Shown: positions 1-8,087, counted from the stretch's first letter. The stretch: 24,822 bases of DNA from an uncultured Brachyspira sp. (GCF_949287625.1 NZ_CASEGO010000057.1:1-24822); one strand, 5' to 3'. Numbers and translations: made by a program. The notes: generated from the letters alone by a model not told the origin.

Positions 1-368
1 CCGTAAGTTGCATTAAACCAAATACACAACTTATAAGCAAGTTCAAGCATTAAACAAGCACGTTCAAACGAATCTAAATTTGCGTGAACCGCTTCATTTC
101 TTGCCTTTCTTAATCCGTATAAAATATCATCAATGTCCCTTGGTAAAAGCGCTTTTGCTTTCAATTGACGAATTTTATCTGCTTGCGTGTTTGCATCTTC
201 GGGCATAACAATACCGTTGACGTCAACAATGTAGCTTACAATGTGTTCAGCTAACATTCCGAGTTTTATTAAACACGAATTCGGGTCATCGTATATGTAA
301 TTTTCTGCCGTTTGCGCAAGCTTTGCCACTAACGGCCATTCTTTTTGTAAGAAATCAAAATTTGACAT
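1..368 (-). CDS. Type I restriction enzyme R subunit, N-terminal DUF4145 part (partial)
   Basis: The reading frame starts at ATG 368-366 and runs off the window after 122 codons. The start is supported by an AAAAAGGAGA Shine-Dalgarno about 5 bases upstream. The peptide begins MSNFDFLQKEWP, continues with NSCLIKLGMLAEHIV, and carries the basic RKARNEAVH motif near residue 95. This pattern is typical of the DUF4145 domain that forms the N-terminus of many type I restriction R (HsdR) subunits, ahead of the nuclease and SF2 helicase domains. Those later domains are not in view, so a stand-alone DUF4145 protein is possible. Codon use differs from neighbouring genes: GCG, ACG, CCG, CGT and TCG occur repeatedly where the rest of the window prefers A/T-ending codons. 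This suggests recent acquisition. It is divergent from the zinc-finger gene at 496. Confidence 0.7.
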   Translation of the reverse strand, partial: MSNFDFLQKEWPLVAKLAQTAENYIYDDPNSCLIKLGMLAEHIVSYIVDVNGIVMPEDANTQADKIRQLKAKALLPRDIDDILYGLRKARNEAVHANLDSFERACLMLELAYKLCIWFNATY

Positions 369-390
369 AACGTCTCCTTTTTAGACTTTT

Positions 391-452
391 TGCTAAAATC
401 ATTTTGATTTTAGCATAGTATATATGACAATTTTTGTCATAGTAATATGCTA
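391..452. promoter_or_regulatory. Divergent control region with nested, mutually exclusive palindromes
   Basis: An 11-bp perfect inverted repeat (391-401 with 405-415, loop TTT) is followed by an 8-bp one (423-430 with 434-441, loop TTT). The second is enclosed by outer arms TAGCATA (411-417) and TATGCTA (446-452). The outer left arm overlaps the right arm of the first palindrome, so both cannot form together. A plus-strand promoter fits at TTGTCA (434-439), 17-bp spacer, AATAAT (457-462). A minus-strand promoter fits at TTACTA (445-440), 17-bp spacer, TATACT (422-417). Both lie inside the dyads, as expected of operator sites between divergent genes. The structure is seen; the regulatory role is inferred. 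Confidence 0.5.
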
Positions 453-495
453 CGTTAATAATCATAAAATAAATATTAAATACAGGAGGTTTTAT

Positions 496-750
496 ATGGC
501 TCAAAATTTTTACTGTGAATACTGCGGAACAAGATATTCTTCAATAGGTGCTCTTACAGGCGGAGCTTGTATCAAACATCCAGATGGCCCAAATAAAGGA
601 AAGCATAAACTATATGAAGGCGGAGAAAAATCAGACTATTTCTGTAAATATTGCGGAAATAAGTATCATTCAATAGCTTCATTAACAAATGGACATTGTA
701 TTAAACATCCAAATGGTCCTAACAAAGGATATCATTCACCAGCTTTATAA
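496..750 (+). CDS. Small protein with two CxxC...CxxH zinc-finger repeats
   Basis: The 84-residue protein starts at ATG 496, chosen because AGGAGG (484-489) lies at ideal spacing; the frame is open further upstream, but those residues look non-coding. It consists almost wholly of two tandem copies of a roughly 36-residue unit. Each has C-x2-C, 14 residues, then C-x2-H, followed by HP(D/N)GPNKG and another His. The first finger is CEYCGTRYSS... and the second CKYCGNKYHS.... The arrangement predicts one zinc per unit, with a possible role in nucleic-acid or protein binding. I do not recognise a named family with a known function. There is no signal peptide or membrane segment, so it should be cytoplasmic. 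It sits between a restriction-subunit gene and a nuclease-like gene. Confidence 0.75.
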   Translation: MAQNFYCEYCGTRYSSIGALTGGACIKHPDGPNKGKHKLYEGGEKSDYFCKYCGNKYHSIASLTNGHCIKHPNGPNKGYHSPAL

Positions 751-770
751 ACAAATTATTTTTTATTTTT

Positions 771-798
771 GTGCATAGTAATTTATTTTATTATGCAC
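771..798 (+). terminator. Stem-loop after the zinc-finger gene
   Basis: GTGCATAGTA (771-780) pairs with TATTATGCAC (789-798), with one G-U pair and an 8-base loop. It is followed by ATATTTTATTT. The U-tract is imperfect, so this is a moderate-strength candidate terminator separating the gene from the promoter at 817. Confidence 0.45.
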
Positions 799-816
799 AT
801 ATTTTATTTACAAGTA

Positions 817-849
817 TTGACTTTAAGTATATAATATAATATACTTAAA
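817..849 (+). promoter_or_regulatory. Promoter embedded in an 11-bp-arm palindrome
   Basis: TTGACT (817-822), a 17-bp spacer and TATACT (840-845) form a good housekeeping-type promoter for the gene at 867. The region 822-832 is the exact reverse complement of 839-849, with a 6-base centre (AATATA). The dyad covers the spacer and -10 region, so a dimeric repressor bound there would block transcription. The AAGGAG ribosome site begins at 853, so the leader must be very short. Confidence 0.6.
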
Positions 850-866
850 TATAAGGAGTATAATAA

Positions 867-2042
867 ATGACAGCAGAAAATCTACTAGATTTTGTTTTAA
901 ATGAGAAGCAAAATATCTTTAATGAAATTAAAGAAAAAATAAGTCCTGAAATTAATATTATAAACTCTATAAAAGAAAGTTTTGATGAGGTAAATAACAG
1001 CATATTATTATTTAATCTATTAAAATTCAATGCCAAAATTAATAATAAAGATTTGAACATAGCAAGAAAATTTGCTGAAAAATATATTACTAATATAGAT
1101 AATAGTCAAATATCAGTATTTAATGAATATGCAATATCAAGCGGAAGACTTGATTTATTTATAAAAAATGCTTCATTCCAATTAATAATAGAAAACAAGA
1201 TAAATGCCGATGACCAAGAATTACAGCTAGAACGTTATTATAAAGAATTATCTAGTATCCAAAAAAATACATTCATAATATATTTAACAAGAGACGGAAA
1301 AGAACCTTCTGAAAAATCTTTATCTGCCTGTATAAAAGATAAACTTTTAAATGAAAATAAACTTATATGCTTATCGCATGAAGATATAGGAGATTTTATA
1401 AATAATGATATAATAGAAAAAATTCCAGATTTATCAGATAAAAAATACCAATCGTTATATTCAGCCTTAATACAAATTAGAGATAATGAATATTTAATAA
1501 GCAATATCAATAAGGAGAAAAATATGTCAAAAGAAATTATTAAAAATCATTTAGAAAAAAATAGAGATTTTAAAGAAGAAATGGATTTAAATAAAATAAA
1601 TGAATATGCTGTTTTATTTAATGCTCTAAATGAAGAAATATATAATAAAAAATTAGATTTTTATAAACAACTTGTAAATAAATTAAAAGAAAAATATTCA
1701 AATATAGAAACTATTGCTGATAATGAAAATACATACCATATTGGATTTAAAGATATTTGTAACTGCAAATATTTTAATTTATATATAAGATATTCTTTTG
1801 CGGATAAAAAGAGAATAAAAGAAGATATACAAATATATTATTATTGTGAAGATAGAGATAATGATAAAATGTATAAAATATTACAAAATCACTGCGATGG
1901 AGCTTGGCATGACGGAGAAGACGGATATTATTTCGGTATCAATAATCAATTAAAATCAATAGAAGTAAAAACTCCTGAAAATGTGGCTGCAAAAATAATA
2001 GATATAATTAATGCAATATCTGATGAATTTAATAAAAATTAA
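867..2042 (+). CDS. PD-(D/E)XK nuclease superfamily protein
   Basis: This 391-residue protein has the core of the PD-(D/E)XK_4 type. SSGRLDLFI provides Asp96, and LIIENKI provides Glu109 and Lys111. These are followed by a Q-x3-Y-type helix (Gln120, then RYYKEL), a strand FIIYLTRDG near residue 137, and Ser-His-Glu-Asp at about residues 169-172. The C-terminal 200 residues are charged and soluble, without a motif I recognise. Proteins of this family often occur as solitary cargo in defence or mobile regions, and some are predicted DNases; no biochemical role is certain here. The start has AAGGAG at 853-858. The gene has its own promoter within a palindrome and its own terminator, so it is a single-gene unit. 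It lies in a defence-like edge with the restriction fragment at 1-368. Confidence 0.75.
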   Translation: MTAENLLDFVLNEKQNIFNEIKEKISPEINIINSIKESFDEVNNSILLFNLLKFNAKINNKDLNIARKFAEKYITNIDNSQISVFNEYAISSGRLDLFIKNASFQLIIENKINADDQELQLERYYKELSSIQKNTFIIYLTRDGKEPSEKSLSACIKDKLLNENKLICLSHEDIGDFINNDIIEKIPDLSDKKYQSLYSALIQIRDNEYLISNINKEKNMSKEIIKNHLEKNRDFKEEMDLNKINEYAVLFNALNEEIYNKKLDFYKQLVNKLKEKYSNIETIADNENTYHIGFKDICNCKYFNLYIRYSFADKKRIKEDIQIYYYCEDRDNDKMYKILQNHCDGAWHDGEDGYYFGINNQLKSIEVKTPENVAAKIIDIINAISDEFNKN

Positions 2043-2050
2043 TTAATATT

Positions 2051-2086
2051 AAAGTGCTTGATCTATATTTTTTAATCAAGCACTTT
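2051..2086. terminator. Bidirectional rho-independent terminator
   Basis: AAAGTGCTTGAT (2051-2062) pairs perfectly with ATCAAGCACTTT (2075-2086) around a 12-base loop. A T-rich tail follows on the plus strand and an A-rich stretch precedes it. It lies between the convergent genes ending at 2042 and 2095 and can serve both. Confidence 0.8.
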
Positions 2087-2094
2087 TTAATAAT

Positions 2095-2736
2095 TTATCT
2101 TTTACTAAACACTTTATTAAATAACCTGTCAATAAAATATTCTATATAGCCCAAAAATGCAAAAAACAAAGTGATAAAAAATACATTTCTTAATACTGTT
2201 TTAAGTCCGTATTTATCTATATCAACAAAAAAGTAAGGATAATAACTTCCGTCTGAAAAAGGACTTCCTACTCTAGCCCTTACAAGTACAAACAAAAAAT
2301 ATAAAAGCGGTATTATAAGCCAAAGAATAGGATCTATTATTTTATAAATGCCTTTCTTATCAAAAATAATATAATCAAAAATAGTCATAATAGGCAGTAT
2401 ATAATGAAGTATAATATTTCTAATATAATCAATACCTTCTAATTTACCAGAAGTAGGACTCAATAAAAAATGATACACCAAAAATGTAACTGTTATAGAC
2501 ATGGTAACAGCACCTTTAAATCTAGGATAAAATGTTTCTTTTTTATTTATAATATTTAAAATATCCAAAATAAAATACACTATTACAAGTATATTGCTTT
2601 GATATGTGAAATAGTATGCTGTTTCTATATCAAGTTTTATATTTGTAAAATTACTGCCATAAAAAAATCCATTAAGTACAGCGAAAGCCCCAATTATAAT
2701 TATTACTGCTTTGAATATTATAGAAAAAATAGACAT
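2095..2736 (-). CDS. Pr6Pr-like integral membrane protein
   Basis: The 213-residue product is predicted to have six membrane segments, starting with IIFKAVIIIIGAFAVL. Recognisable landmarks are YYFTYQSNI near residue 43 in the first loop/second helix region, LVYHFLLSP, HYILPIMTIFDYIIFDKKG near residues 111-129, and SYYPYFFVDIDKYG near residue 166. This layout matches the family annotated as Pr6Pr membrane proteins (related to FAR-17a/AIG1-like proteins); the match is from memory and the function is unknown. The ATG at 2736 has only a weak GAG-containing ribosome site. It is separated from carB by a terminator, so it probably has its own promoter. Confidence 0.6.
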   Translation of the reverse strand: MSIFSIIFKAVIIIIGAFAVLNGFFYGSNFTNIKLDIETAYYFTYQSNILVIVYFILDILNIINKKETFYPRFKGAVTMSITVTFLVYHFLLSPTSGKLEGIDYIRNIILHYILPIMTIFDYIIFDKKGIYKIIDPILWLIIPLLYFLFVLVRARVGSPFSDGSYYPYFFVDIDKYGLKTVLRNVFFITLFFAFLGYIEYFIDRLFNKVFSKR

Positions 2737-2790
2737 AACACACTCATAAAAACATTAATATTACTAAATATTATAAATCTTTTTATAAAT

Positions 2791-2832
2791 AAAAAAAGAT
2801 GAACAGAAAAATAAATCTGATCATCTTTTTTA
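2791..2832 (-). terminator. Terminator of carAB
   Basis: On the plus strand AAAAAGATGA (about 2793-2802) pairs with TCATCTTTTT (2821-2830). A further CAG/CTG pair lies inside, past one A-A mismatch. Read on the minus strand the stem is followed by a run of U from the A-run at 2791-2797. It lies 25 bases past the carB stop. Confidence 0.75.
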
Positions 2833-2856
2833 AATTTATTATTAATTATAATACAA

Positions 2857-5800
2857 TCATGCAATAGGCATTATACTAAAGTTCATAGACTCTATTACTC
2901 TAAGCAAAGCATAAGCCGTGTCCAATGATGTAATGCATGATATATTATTTTCAGCAGATGCCCTTCTTAATTCCAAACTATCAGAATGAGTCTGACTGTT
3001 AGTTTCTATTGTATTGATAACATAATCAACCCTTCCTAGTCTTATGGTATCTACTATATTTTCAAAACCTTCTTCATCAATCTTTGAAACTTCTTTAACA
3101 TAAAGACCTTCTCTTCTTAAGAAATTGGCAGTACCTTTTGTAGCATATATTCCATAACCAATATTAGAAAATCTTTTAGCCAAGTCTAATACTTCATCTT
3201 TATGATTATCAGATATAGTAAGAAGCACATTTCCCTGAAGAGGTATTTTAATTCCGCTTGCTATTAATGCCTTATATAAAGCCTTCTCAAAATTAACATC
3301 AAAACCTAAAGCCTCTCCTGTACTTTTCATCTCCGGACCAAGTATAGTATCGACTCTTCTTAATTTGGCAAAAGAAAATACAGGTGCCTTAACAAATACA
3401 TTTTTAGATTCTTCTTCATATATATTATTATAACCCTGCTCTTTTAATGATTTCCCAAGTATGCACATAGTAGCCGCATTAGCCATTGGAACATTTGTTA
3501 TCTTGCTTAAAAAAGGCACTGTTCTGCTGCTTCTAGGATTAACTTCAAGAACATAAACATTATCATTTTTATCAACTATAAACTGTATATTGTAAAGCCC
3601 TATAAAATTAAAGCCCTCTCCTATTCTCTTAGTATAATCAATAATAGTATCTTTTACTTTTCTTGAAATAGTCTGTGCTGGATATACACTTATAGAATCT
3701 CCAGAGTGAATACCAGCTCTTTCGATATGCTCCATAATACCCGCAATAAATACATTATGCTCACTGTCTGCAATAGCATCAATTTCTATTTCTTTACCTA
3801 TAACATATTTATCAATCAATATTGGAGCTTTATTGCTTATCTCTTTTACAGCAGTCTCCATATATATTTTTAAAGAAGCATCATTATCAACTATCTCCAT
3901 AGCACGTCCGCCAAGTACATAACTCGGACGTACCAAAACAGGATAACCTATATCTTTAGCTATTATCACAGCTTCATCTATTGTAAAAGCAGTTTTTCCT
4001 TTAGGCTGCGGTATATCAAGAGCTTTCAACATCTCTTCAAATTCATGTCTGTCTTCTGCTTTATTAATATTTTCTAATGAAGTACCTAATATATTAACTC
4101 CATGCATAACTAATTTTTCTGCCAAGTTAATAGCAGTCTGTCCGCCGAACTGTACTATAACTCCTCTAGGTTTTTCTAATTCCACTATATGCATAACGTC
4201 CTCTATAGTAAGAGGTTCAAAATAAAGTTTATCCGATATTGAAAAATCTGTTGACACTGTTTCTGGATTATTATTTATTACTATAGCCTCATATCCAGCC
4301 TCTCTTATGGTCATAACACAGTGAACAGTAGAATAATCAAACTCCACACCCTGCCCTATTCTTATAGGTCCAGAGCCTAATACTATTATGCTTTCTTTGC
4401 CGCTTTTTACAGATTCATTTTCTTTTTCATAAGTAGAATAAAAATAAGGAGTCTCACTTTCAAACTCTCCAGCACAAGTATCAACCATTTTGTATACTGG
4501 CACTATATTATTTTCATGTCTTAATTTGTATAAATCAATCTCTTCAATACCCCAAACTTTTGATATATAGCTGTCAGAAAATCCTCTCTCCTTACATTCT
4601 CTTAATACATCTATATTCATTTTATTATTTTCTAATTTTTCTTCTAATATAATTATATTTTTTATTTTTTCTAAAAAGAATCTGTCTATATGAGTAATAT
4701 ATATAATATCATTAATATCTTCACCTCTTCTTAAGAGCTCAGCTATAATAAATATTCTTAAATCATCTCTTAATTCTATACGCTCCCATAATTTTTTGGT
4801 GGTATAATTAGAAACATCATTATGAATTATATGATCGCATTTTATTTCAAGAGAACGCACAGCTTTTAAAAATGACTCTTCAAAATTTCGTCCTATACTC
4901 ATAACTTCGCCTGTAGCTTTCATCTGAGTACCAAGCTGTCTGTCGGCATTAGGAAATTTATCAAAAGGAAGTCTTGGGAATTTTGTAACTATATAGTCAA
5001 TAGAAGGCTCAAAACATGCATAACTTTTTTTTGTAATAGGATTAAGTATTTCATCTAAAGTCATACCCACAGCTATTTTCGCACTTATTTTAGCAATAGG
5101 ATATCCAGTAGCCTTACTAGCCAAAGCACTGGAACGAGATACTCTAGGATTAACTTCTATTATATAATAATTAAAACTTTTAGGATCAAGTGCAAGCTGT
5201 ACATTGCATCCTCCGCAAATTTTTAAAGCCCTTATTATTTTAAGACTTGCATTTCTAAGCATTTGATTTTCTCTGTCGCTTAATGTCTGACAAGGAGCTG
5301 CTACTATACTGTCTCCAGTATGTATGCCTACTGGGTCAACATTTTCCATATTACATACTACTATAGCATTGTCATTATTATCACGCATAACCTCGTATTC
5401 TATTTCTTTATATCCAGCAATACTTTTTTCAACCAAGCATTCATGTACTGGACTTATTTTTAATCCGCTTTCGCATATTTCGATTAACTCTTTTTCATTG
5501 CGTGCAAATCCCCCTCCAGTGCCTCCAAGAGTGTATGCAGGACGCACAACCAAGTGATATCCTATTTTATTTGCAAAAGCAACCGCCTCTTCTACACTAT
5601 GCACTATAACACTGTCTGGTACAGGCTCATTAATATCATTCATAAGTTTTTTAAAAAGCTCTCTGTCTTCAGCACAGTTTATAGCATTTAAATCCGTTCC
5701 TAAAATTTCAACATTATATTCATCTAATATCCCGCTTTCTGCAAGCTCAACAACCAAATTAAGACCAGTCTGTCCTCCTAAAGAACCAAGTATCGCATCT

Positions 5801-6048
5801 GGTCTTTCTTTATAAATTATTCTTTTAGCAAAATCCAAATTAATAGGCTCAATATACACTTTATCTGCCACAGCACTATCAGTCATAATAGTAGCAGGAT
5901 TAGAATTGATAAGTATAACCTCATAACCTTCTTCTTTCAAAGATTGGCAAGCCTGAGTACCTGCATAATCAAACTCTGCAGCCTGACCTATCACTATAGG
6001 ACCTGAACCTATTACTAATATTTTTTTTATATCATTTCTTTTAGGCAT
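2857..6048 (-). CDS. carB: Carbamoyl phosphate synthase large subunit
   Basis: This 1063-residue protein is close to the 1073 residues of the E. coli enzyme. It contains two homologous ATP-grasp halves. The first opens with ILVIGSGPIVIGQAAEFDYA near residue 10 and the second with IIVLGSGPIRIGQGVEFDYS near residue 555. Each half repeats the INSNPATIMTD / INNNPETVSTD element and the EVNPR(V/S)SRS/T metal-binding motif. The last ~130 residues form the MGS-type allosteric domain (GYGIYATKGTANFLRREG). It makes carbamoyl phosphate from bicarbonate, ammonia and two ATP, for pyrimidine and arginine synthesis. The start overlaps the carA stop by 8 bases, indicating translational coupling in a carAB operon. 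Confidence 0.97.
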   Translation of the reverse strand: MPKRNDIKKILVIGSGPIVIGQAAEFDYAGTQACQSLKEEGYEVILINSNPATIMTDSAVADKVYIEPINLDFAKRIIYKERPDAILGSLGGQTGLNLVVELAESGILDEYNVEILGTDLNAINCAEDRELFKKLMNDINEPVPDSVIVHSVEEAVAFANKIGYHLVVRPAYTLGGTGGGFARNEKELIEICESGLKISPVHECLVEKSIAGYKEIEYEVMRDNNDNAIVVCNMENVDPVGIHTGDSIVAAPCQTLSDRENQMLRNASLKIIRALKICGGCNVQLALDPKSFNYYIIEVNPRVSRSSALASKATGYPIAKISAKIAVGMTLDEILNPITKKSYACFEPSIDYIVTKFPRLPFDKFPNADRQLGTQMKATGEVMSIGRNFEESFLKAVRSLEIKCDHIIHNDVSNYTTKKLWERIELRDDLRIFIIAELLRRGEDINDIIYITHIDRFFLEKIKNIIILEEKLENNKMNIDVLRECKERGFSDSYISKVWGIEEIDLYKLRHENNIVPVYKMVDTCAGEFESETPYFYSTYEKENESVKSGKESIIVLGSGPIRIGQGVEFDYSTVHCVMTIREAGYEAIVINNNPETVSTDFSISDKLYFEPLTIEDVMHIVELEKPRGVIVQFGGQTAINLAEKLVMHGVNILGTSLENINKAEDRHEFEEMLKALDIPQPKGKTAFTIDEAVIIAKDIGYPVLVRPSYVLGGRAMEIVDNDASLKIYMETAVKEISNKAPILIDKYVIGKEIEIDAIADSEHNVFIAGIMEHIERAGIHSGDSISVYPAQTISRKVKDTIIDYTKRIGEGFNFIGLYNIQFIVDKNDNVYVLEVNPRSSRTVPFLSKITNVPMANAATMCILGKSLKEQGYNNIYEEESKNVFVKAPVFSFAKLRRVDTILGPEMKSTGEALGFDVNFEKALYKALIASGIKIPLQGNVLLTISDNHKDEVLDLAKRFSNIGYGIYATKGTANFLRREGLYVKEVSKIDEEGFENIVDTIRLGRVDYVINTIETNSQTHSDSLELRRASAENNISCITSLDTAYALLRVIESMNFSIMPIA

Positions 6049-7120
6049 TTTTTACCCCTTCATTCATCATATTAATAAACTTGTCAAATAAATATTTACT
6101 GTCCTCAGGTCCCGGATTAGACTCTGGGTGATACTGAACAGAAAATACAGGATACTTTTTATGTTTAACTCCCTCTACACTTCCGTCATTTAAAGATATA
6201 TGAGTTATAATTAAGCCAGTATTATGTAAACTCTCTTTCTCAACAGCATAGCTATGATTCTGACTTGTTATGCTTACCTTTGAAGTTTCTAAATCTTTAA
6301 CAGGGTGATTTCCTCCCCTATGTCCGAATTTTAATTTAATTGTATTTGCTCCGCATGCCAAACTTATAAGCTGATGCCCCAAGCATATACCAAATATTGG
6401 CACTTTTCCTATAAGCTCTCTTATAGTATTGATTGATTCCTTTACATCTTTGGGATCCCCAGGTCCGTTTGAAAGCATTATACCGTCTGGATTTAAGCTC
6501 ATTATAGTTTTATAATCTGTATCATAAGGCACTACCACCAAATCACAATCTCTTTTGCTTAATTCTCTTATTATTCCAAGTTTTGCTCCGAAATCAATTA
6601 GTACAACTTTTTTTCCTCTGTTTGGTATAGGAAAGGCATTTTTCGTAGAAACTCTTTTTACATGATCATTCATATAAGGAGTCTCTTTAAGCATTTTTAC
6701 TATATCATCTTTATTATCTATAGTATCGCTCATCACAGCTTTAAGAGTACCTACCTCCCTTATTTTTTTTGTTATCTCTCTTGTATCAATATTTTCTATA
6801 GCTGGAATATTTTTTAATTTTAAAAACTCGTCTATAGTTTCAGCACTCCTGAAATTATTAGGACTCTTACAAGCCTCTTTAACTACAAATCCGAATATAG
6901 CTGGATTCAAACTTTCAAAATCATCTCTGTTTATACCGTAATTGCCTATCAAGGGATAAGTCATAACGGTTATTTGTCCGCAGTATGATAAATCTGAAAG
7001 TATTTCCTGATAACCTGTCATAGATGTATTAAAAACCAATTCCCCTATTCTAAAATTATCCGAACCAAATCCTATGCCTTCATAATGACTTCCGTCTTCA
7101 AGTATTAAATAACGTTTCAA
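6041..7120 (-). CDS. carA: Carbamoyl phosphate synthase small (glutaminase) subunit
   Basis: The 359-residue protein supplies ammonia from glutamine to CarB. The N-terminal domain starts KRYLILEDGSHYEGIGFG and has the family hallmark FNTSMTGYQEI. The class I glutamine amidotransferase domain begins near residue 170. Its nucleophile Cys246 is in GICLGHQ, and His331 and Glu333 are in QYHPESNPGP, so the catalytic triad is intact. The start codon is TTG (7120-7118), supported by AGGAAGG six bases upstream; no ATG is better placed. The gene is first in a carAB pair. A terminator-like hairpin in its leader suggests control by attenuation. Confidence 0.96.
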   Translation of the reverse strand: MKRYLILEDGSHYEGIGFGSDNFRIGELVFNTSMTGYQEILSDLSYCGQITVMTYPLIGNYGINRDDFESLNPAIFGFVVKEACKSPNNFRSAETIDEFLKLKNIPAIENIDTREITKKIREVGTLKAVMSDTIDNKDDIVKMLKETPYMNDHVKRVSTKNAFPIPNRGKKVVLIDFGAKLGIIRELSKRDCDLVVVPYDTDYKTIMSLNPDGIMLSNGPGDPKDVKESINTIRELIGKVPIFGICLGHQLISLACGANTIKLKFGHRGGNHPVKDLETSKVSITSQNHSYAVEKESLHNTGLIITHISLNDGSVEGVKHKKYPVFSVQYHPESNPGPEDSKYLFDKFINMMNEGVKNA

Positions 7121-7171
7121 TTTTAGCCTTCCTATTATTCTAAATTTTTTTTAGATTTTTAATTAAAATAA

Positions 7172-7216
7172 AAAAAAGATTGGAAATCAACAAAATGTCA
7201 ATCTCCAATCTTTTTT
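7172..7216 (-). terminator. Terminator-like hairpin in the carA leader (candidate attenuator)
   Basis: AAAAAAGATTGGA (7172-7184) and TCCAATCTTTTTT (7204-7216) form a perfect 13-bp stem. Read on the minus strand toward carA, the hairpin is followed by a U-run (TTTTTTTTATTTTAATT). It lies about 50 bases before the carA start and downstream of the best promoter candidate. A smaller hairpin CTGCA-N5-TGCAG sits just upstream at 7231-7245. Attenuation is inferred; the ligand or protein is unknown. Confidence 0.6.
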
Positions 7217-7308
7217 AAGATTATTAAACACTGCATCGTTTGCAGAATTTTCTTTAATTTATATTTCTTATAATTCATAACATTATTTTTCATATTTTAT
7301 TTTGATAC

Positions 7309-7336
7309 ACTATAACATATATAATTAATATTACAA
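7309..7336 (-). promoter_or_regulatory. Candidate carAB promoter
   Basis: Minus-strand TTGTAA (7336-7331), a 16-bp spacer and TATAGT (7314-7309). Transcription from here would give a leader of about 180 bases that includes the hairpin at 7172-7216. Confidence 0.45.
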
Positions 7337-7362
7337 TCATTTTTTACAAAAAGTAAGATAAA

Positions 7363-7771
7363 TATACCTAAACAAATATAATTCGTAAAAAAATTAATTT
7401 TTTTAATTTAAAATATTTGCGGGGCTTTGCCAACCACGCTTGTGCCCAGTTCTTTTGTGACGCCTGTCCGTGCCGTAGGCAGGTGCGGCACATACGAAGT
7501 ACGCCTGCGGCGAGAAGCAGGCACAGCCCGCCCGCTCTGCGTACCTTCGGTAGCAAAAGCTACATTTCAGGCTAAATTTAATAATATATTCTACGTATAA
7601 AACATAATTAGTACTATTTAGTATTATTTTTTAGACTTGCACTTTCGCGAAGCGTATCCGAGCTTGTCGAGGATATAAGGTTCTTTGACGAAGTCCGCAG
7701 AGCGTGTACGGCAAAAAAGTTGATAATTCTATATAATGTACATCAGTTTACAAAATGAAATCGTTCCAGTA
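7363..7771 (+). repeat. Long dispersed repeat, unit A of array 1
   Basis: The unit begins with the recurring end TATACCTAAACAAATATA and runs to the next copy at 7772. It is AT-rich at both ends with a sharply GC-rich core at about 7419-7556. The core includes GGGGCTTTGCC, CCCAGTTCTTTTGTG and GCGTACCTTCGGTAGC modules. Its segment 7641-7690 is identical to 24617-24666. Short open frames across it have no recognisable protein features, so I treat it as non-coding. Confidence 0.8.
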
Positions 7772-8087
7772 TATACCTAAACAGATATAGTTTGTCAAAA
7801 AATAAATTTTTAAATTTTAGATTTGTGGGGACTAGCCCCCACACCCCCAGTTCTTTTGTTGACACAAAGAACCAAAAAGACTGTTTTAGCCCAAATTTCG
7901 GGTATTACCATACATTTAATACATATCTTTAAAATATAAAGTTCTAGCAATTGCATTTTTCGTGAAACGTATCCGAAGGATAAAAACTTTGACGAAGTCC
8001 GCCTGCGACCGAAGGAAGTACTGTTAAGTATGGTGTGCGGCGGGAAAAAGAACAATAAAAAATTGACAAACTTAAAAATTTTTAGTA
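7772..8087 (+). repeat. Long dispersed repeat, unit B of array 1
   Basis: This unit is 316 bp, nearly the same length as unit F at 24420 (315 bp). It starts TATACCTAAACAGATATAG, followed by TTTGTCAAAAAATAAATTTT as in unit F. It ends with GTGCGGCGGGAAAAAGAAC and AATTGACAAACTTAAAAATT, again as in unit F. The centre differs, with a GGGGACTAGCCCCC hairpin and GTTCTTTTGTTGACAC modules. TTTGTCAA at the left and TTGACAAA at the right are inverted repeats. Confidence 0.8.

Noticed and set aside
424..495. N-terminal extension of the zinc-finger protein
   Set aside because: The 24 extra residues arise from the palindromic control region, while the AGGAGG site fits ATG 496.
7368..7556. Minus-strand open frame of 62 codons in repeat unit A
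   Set aside because: It lies across the GC-rich repeat core and gives a low-complexity Arg/Cys/Leu peptide with no family features. The frame is best explained by the lack of AT-rich stops in a GC-rich stretch.
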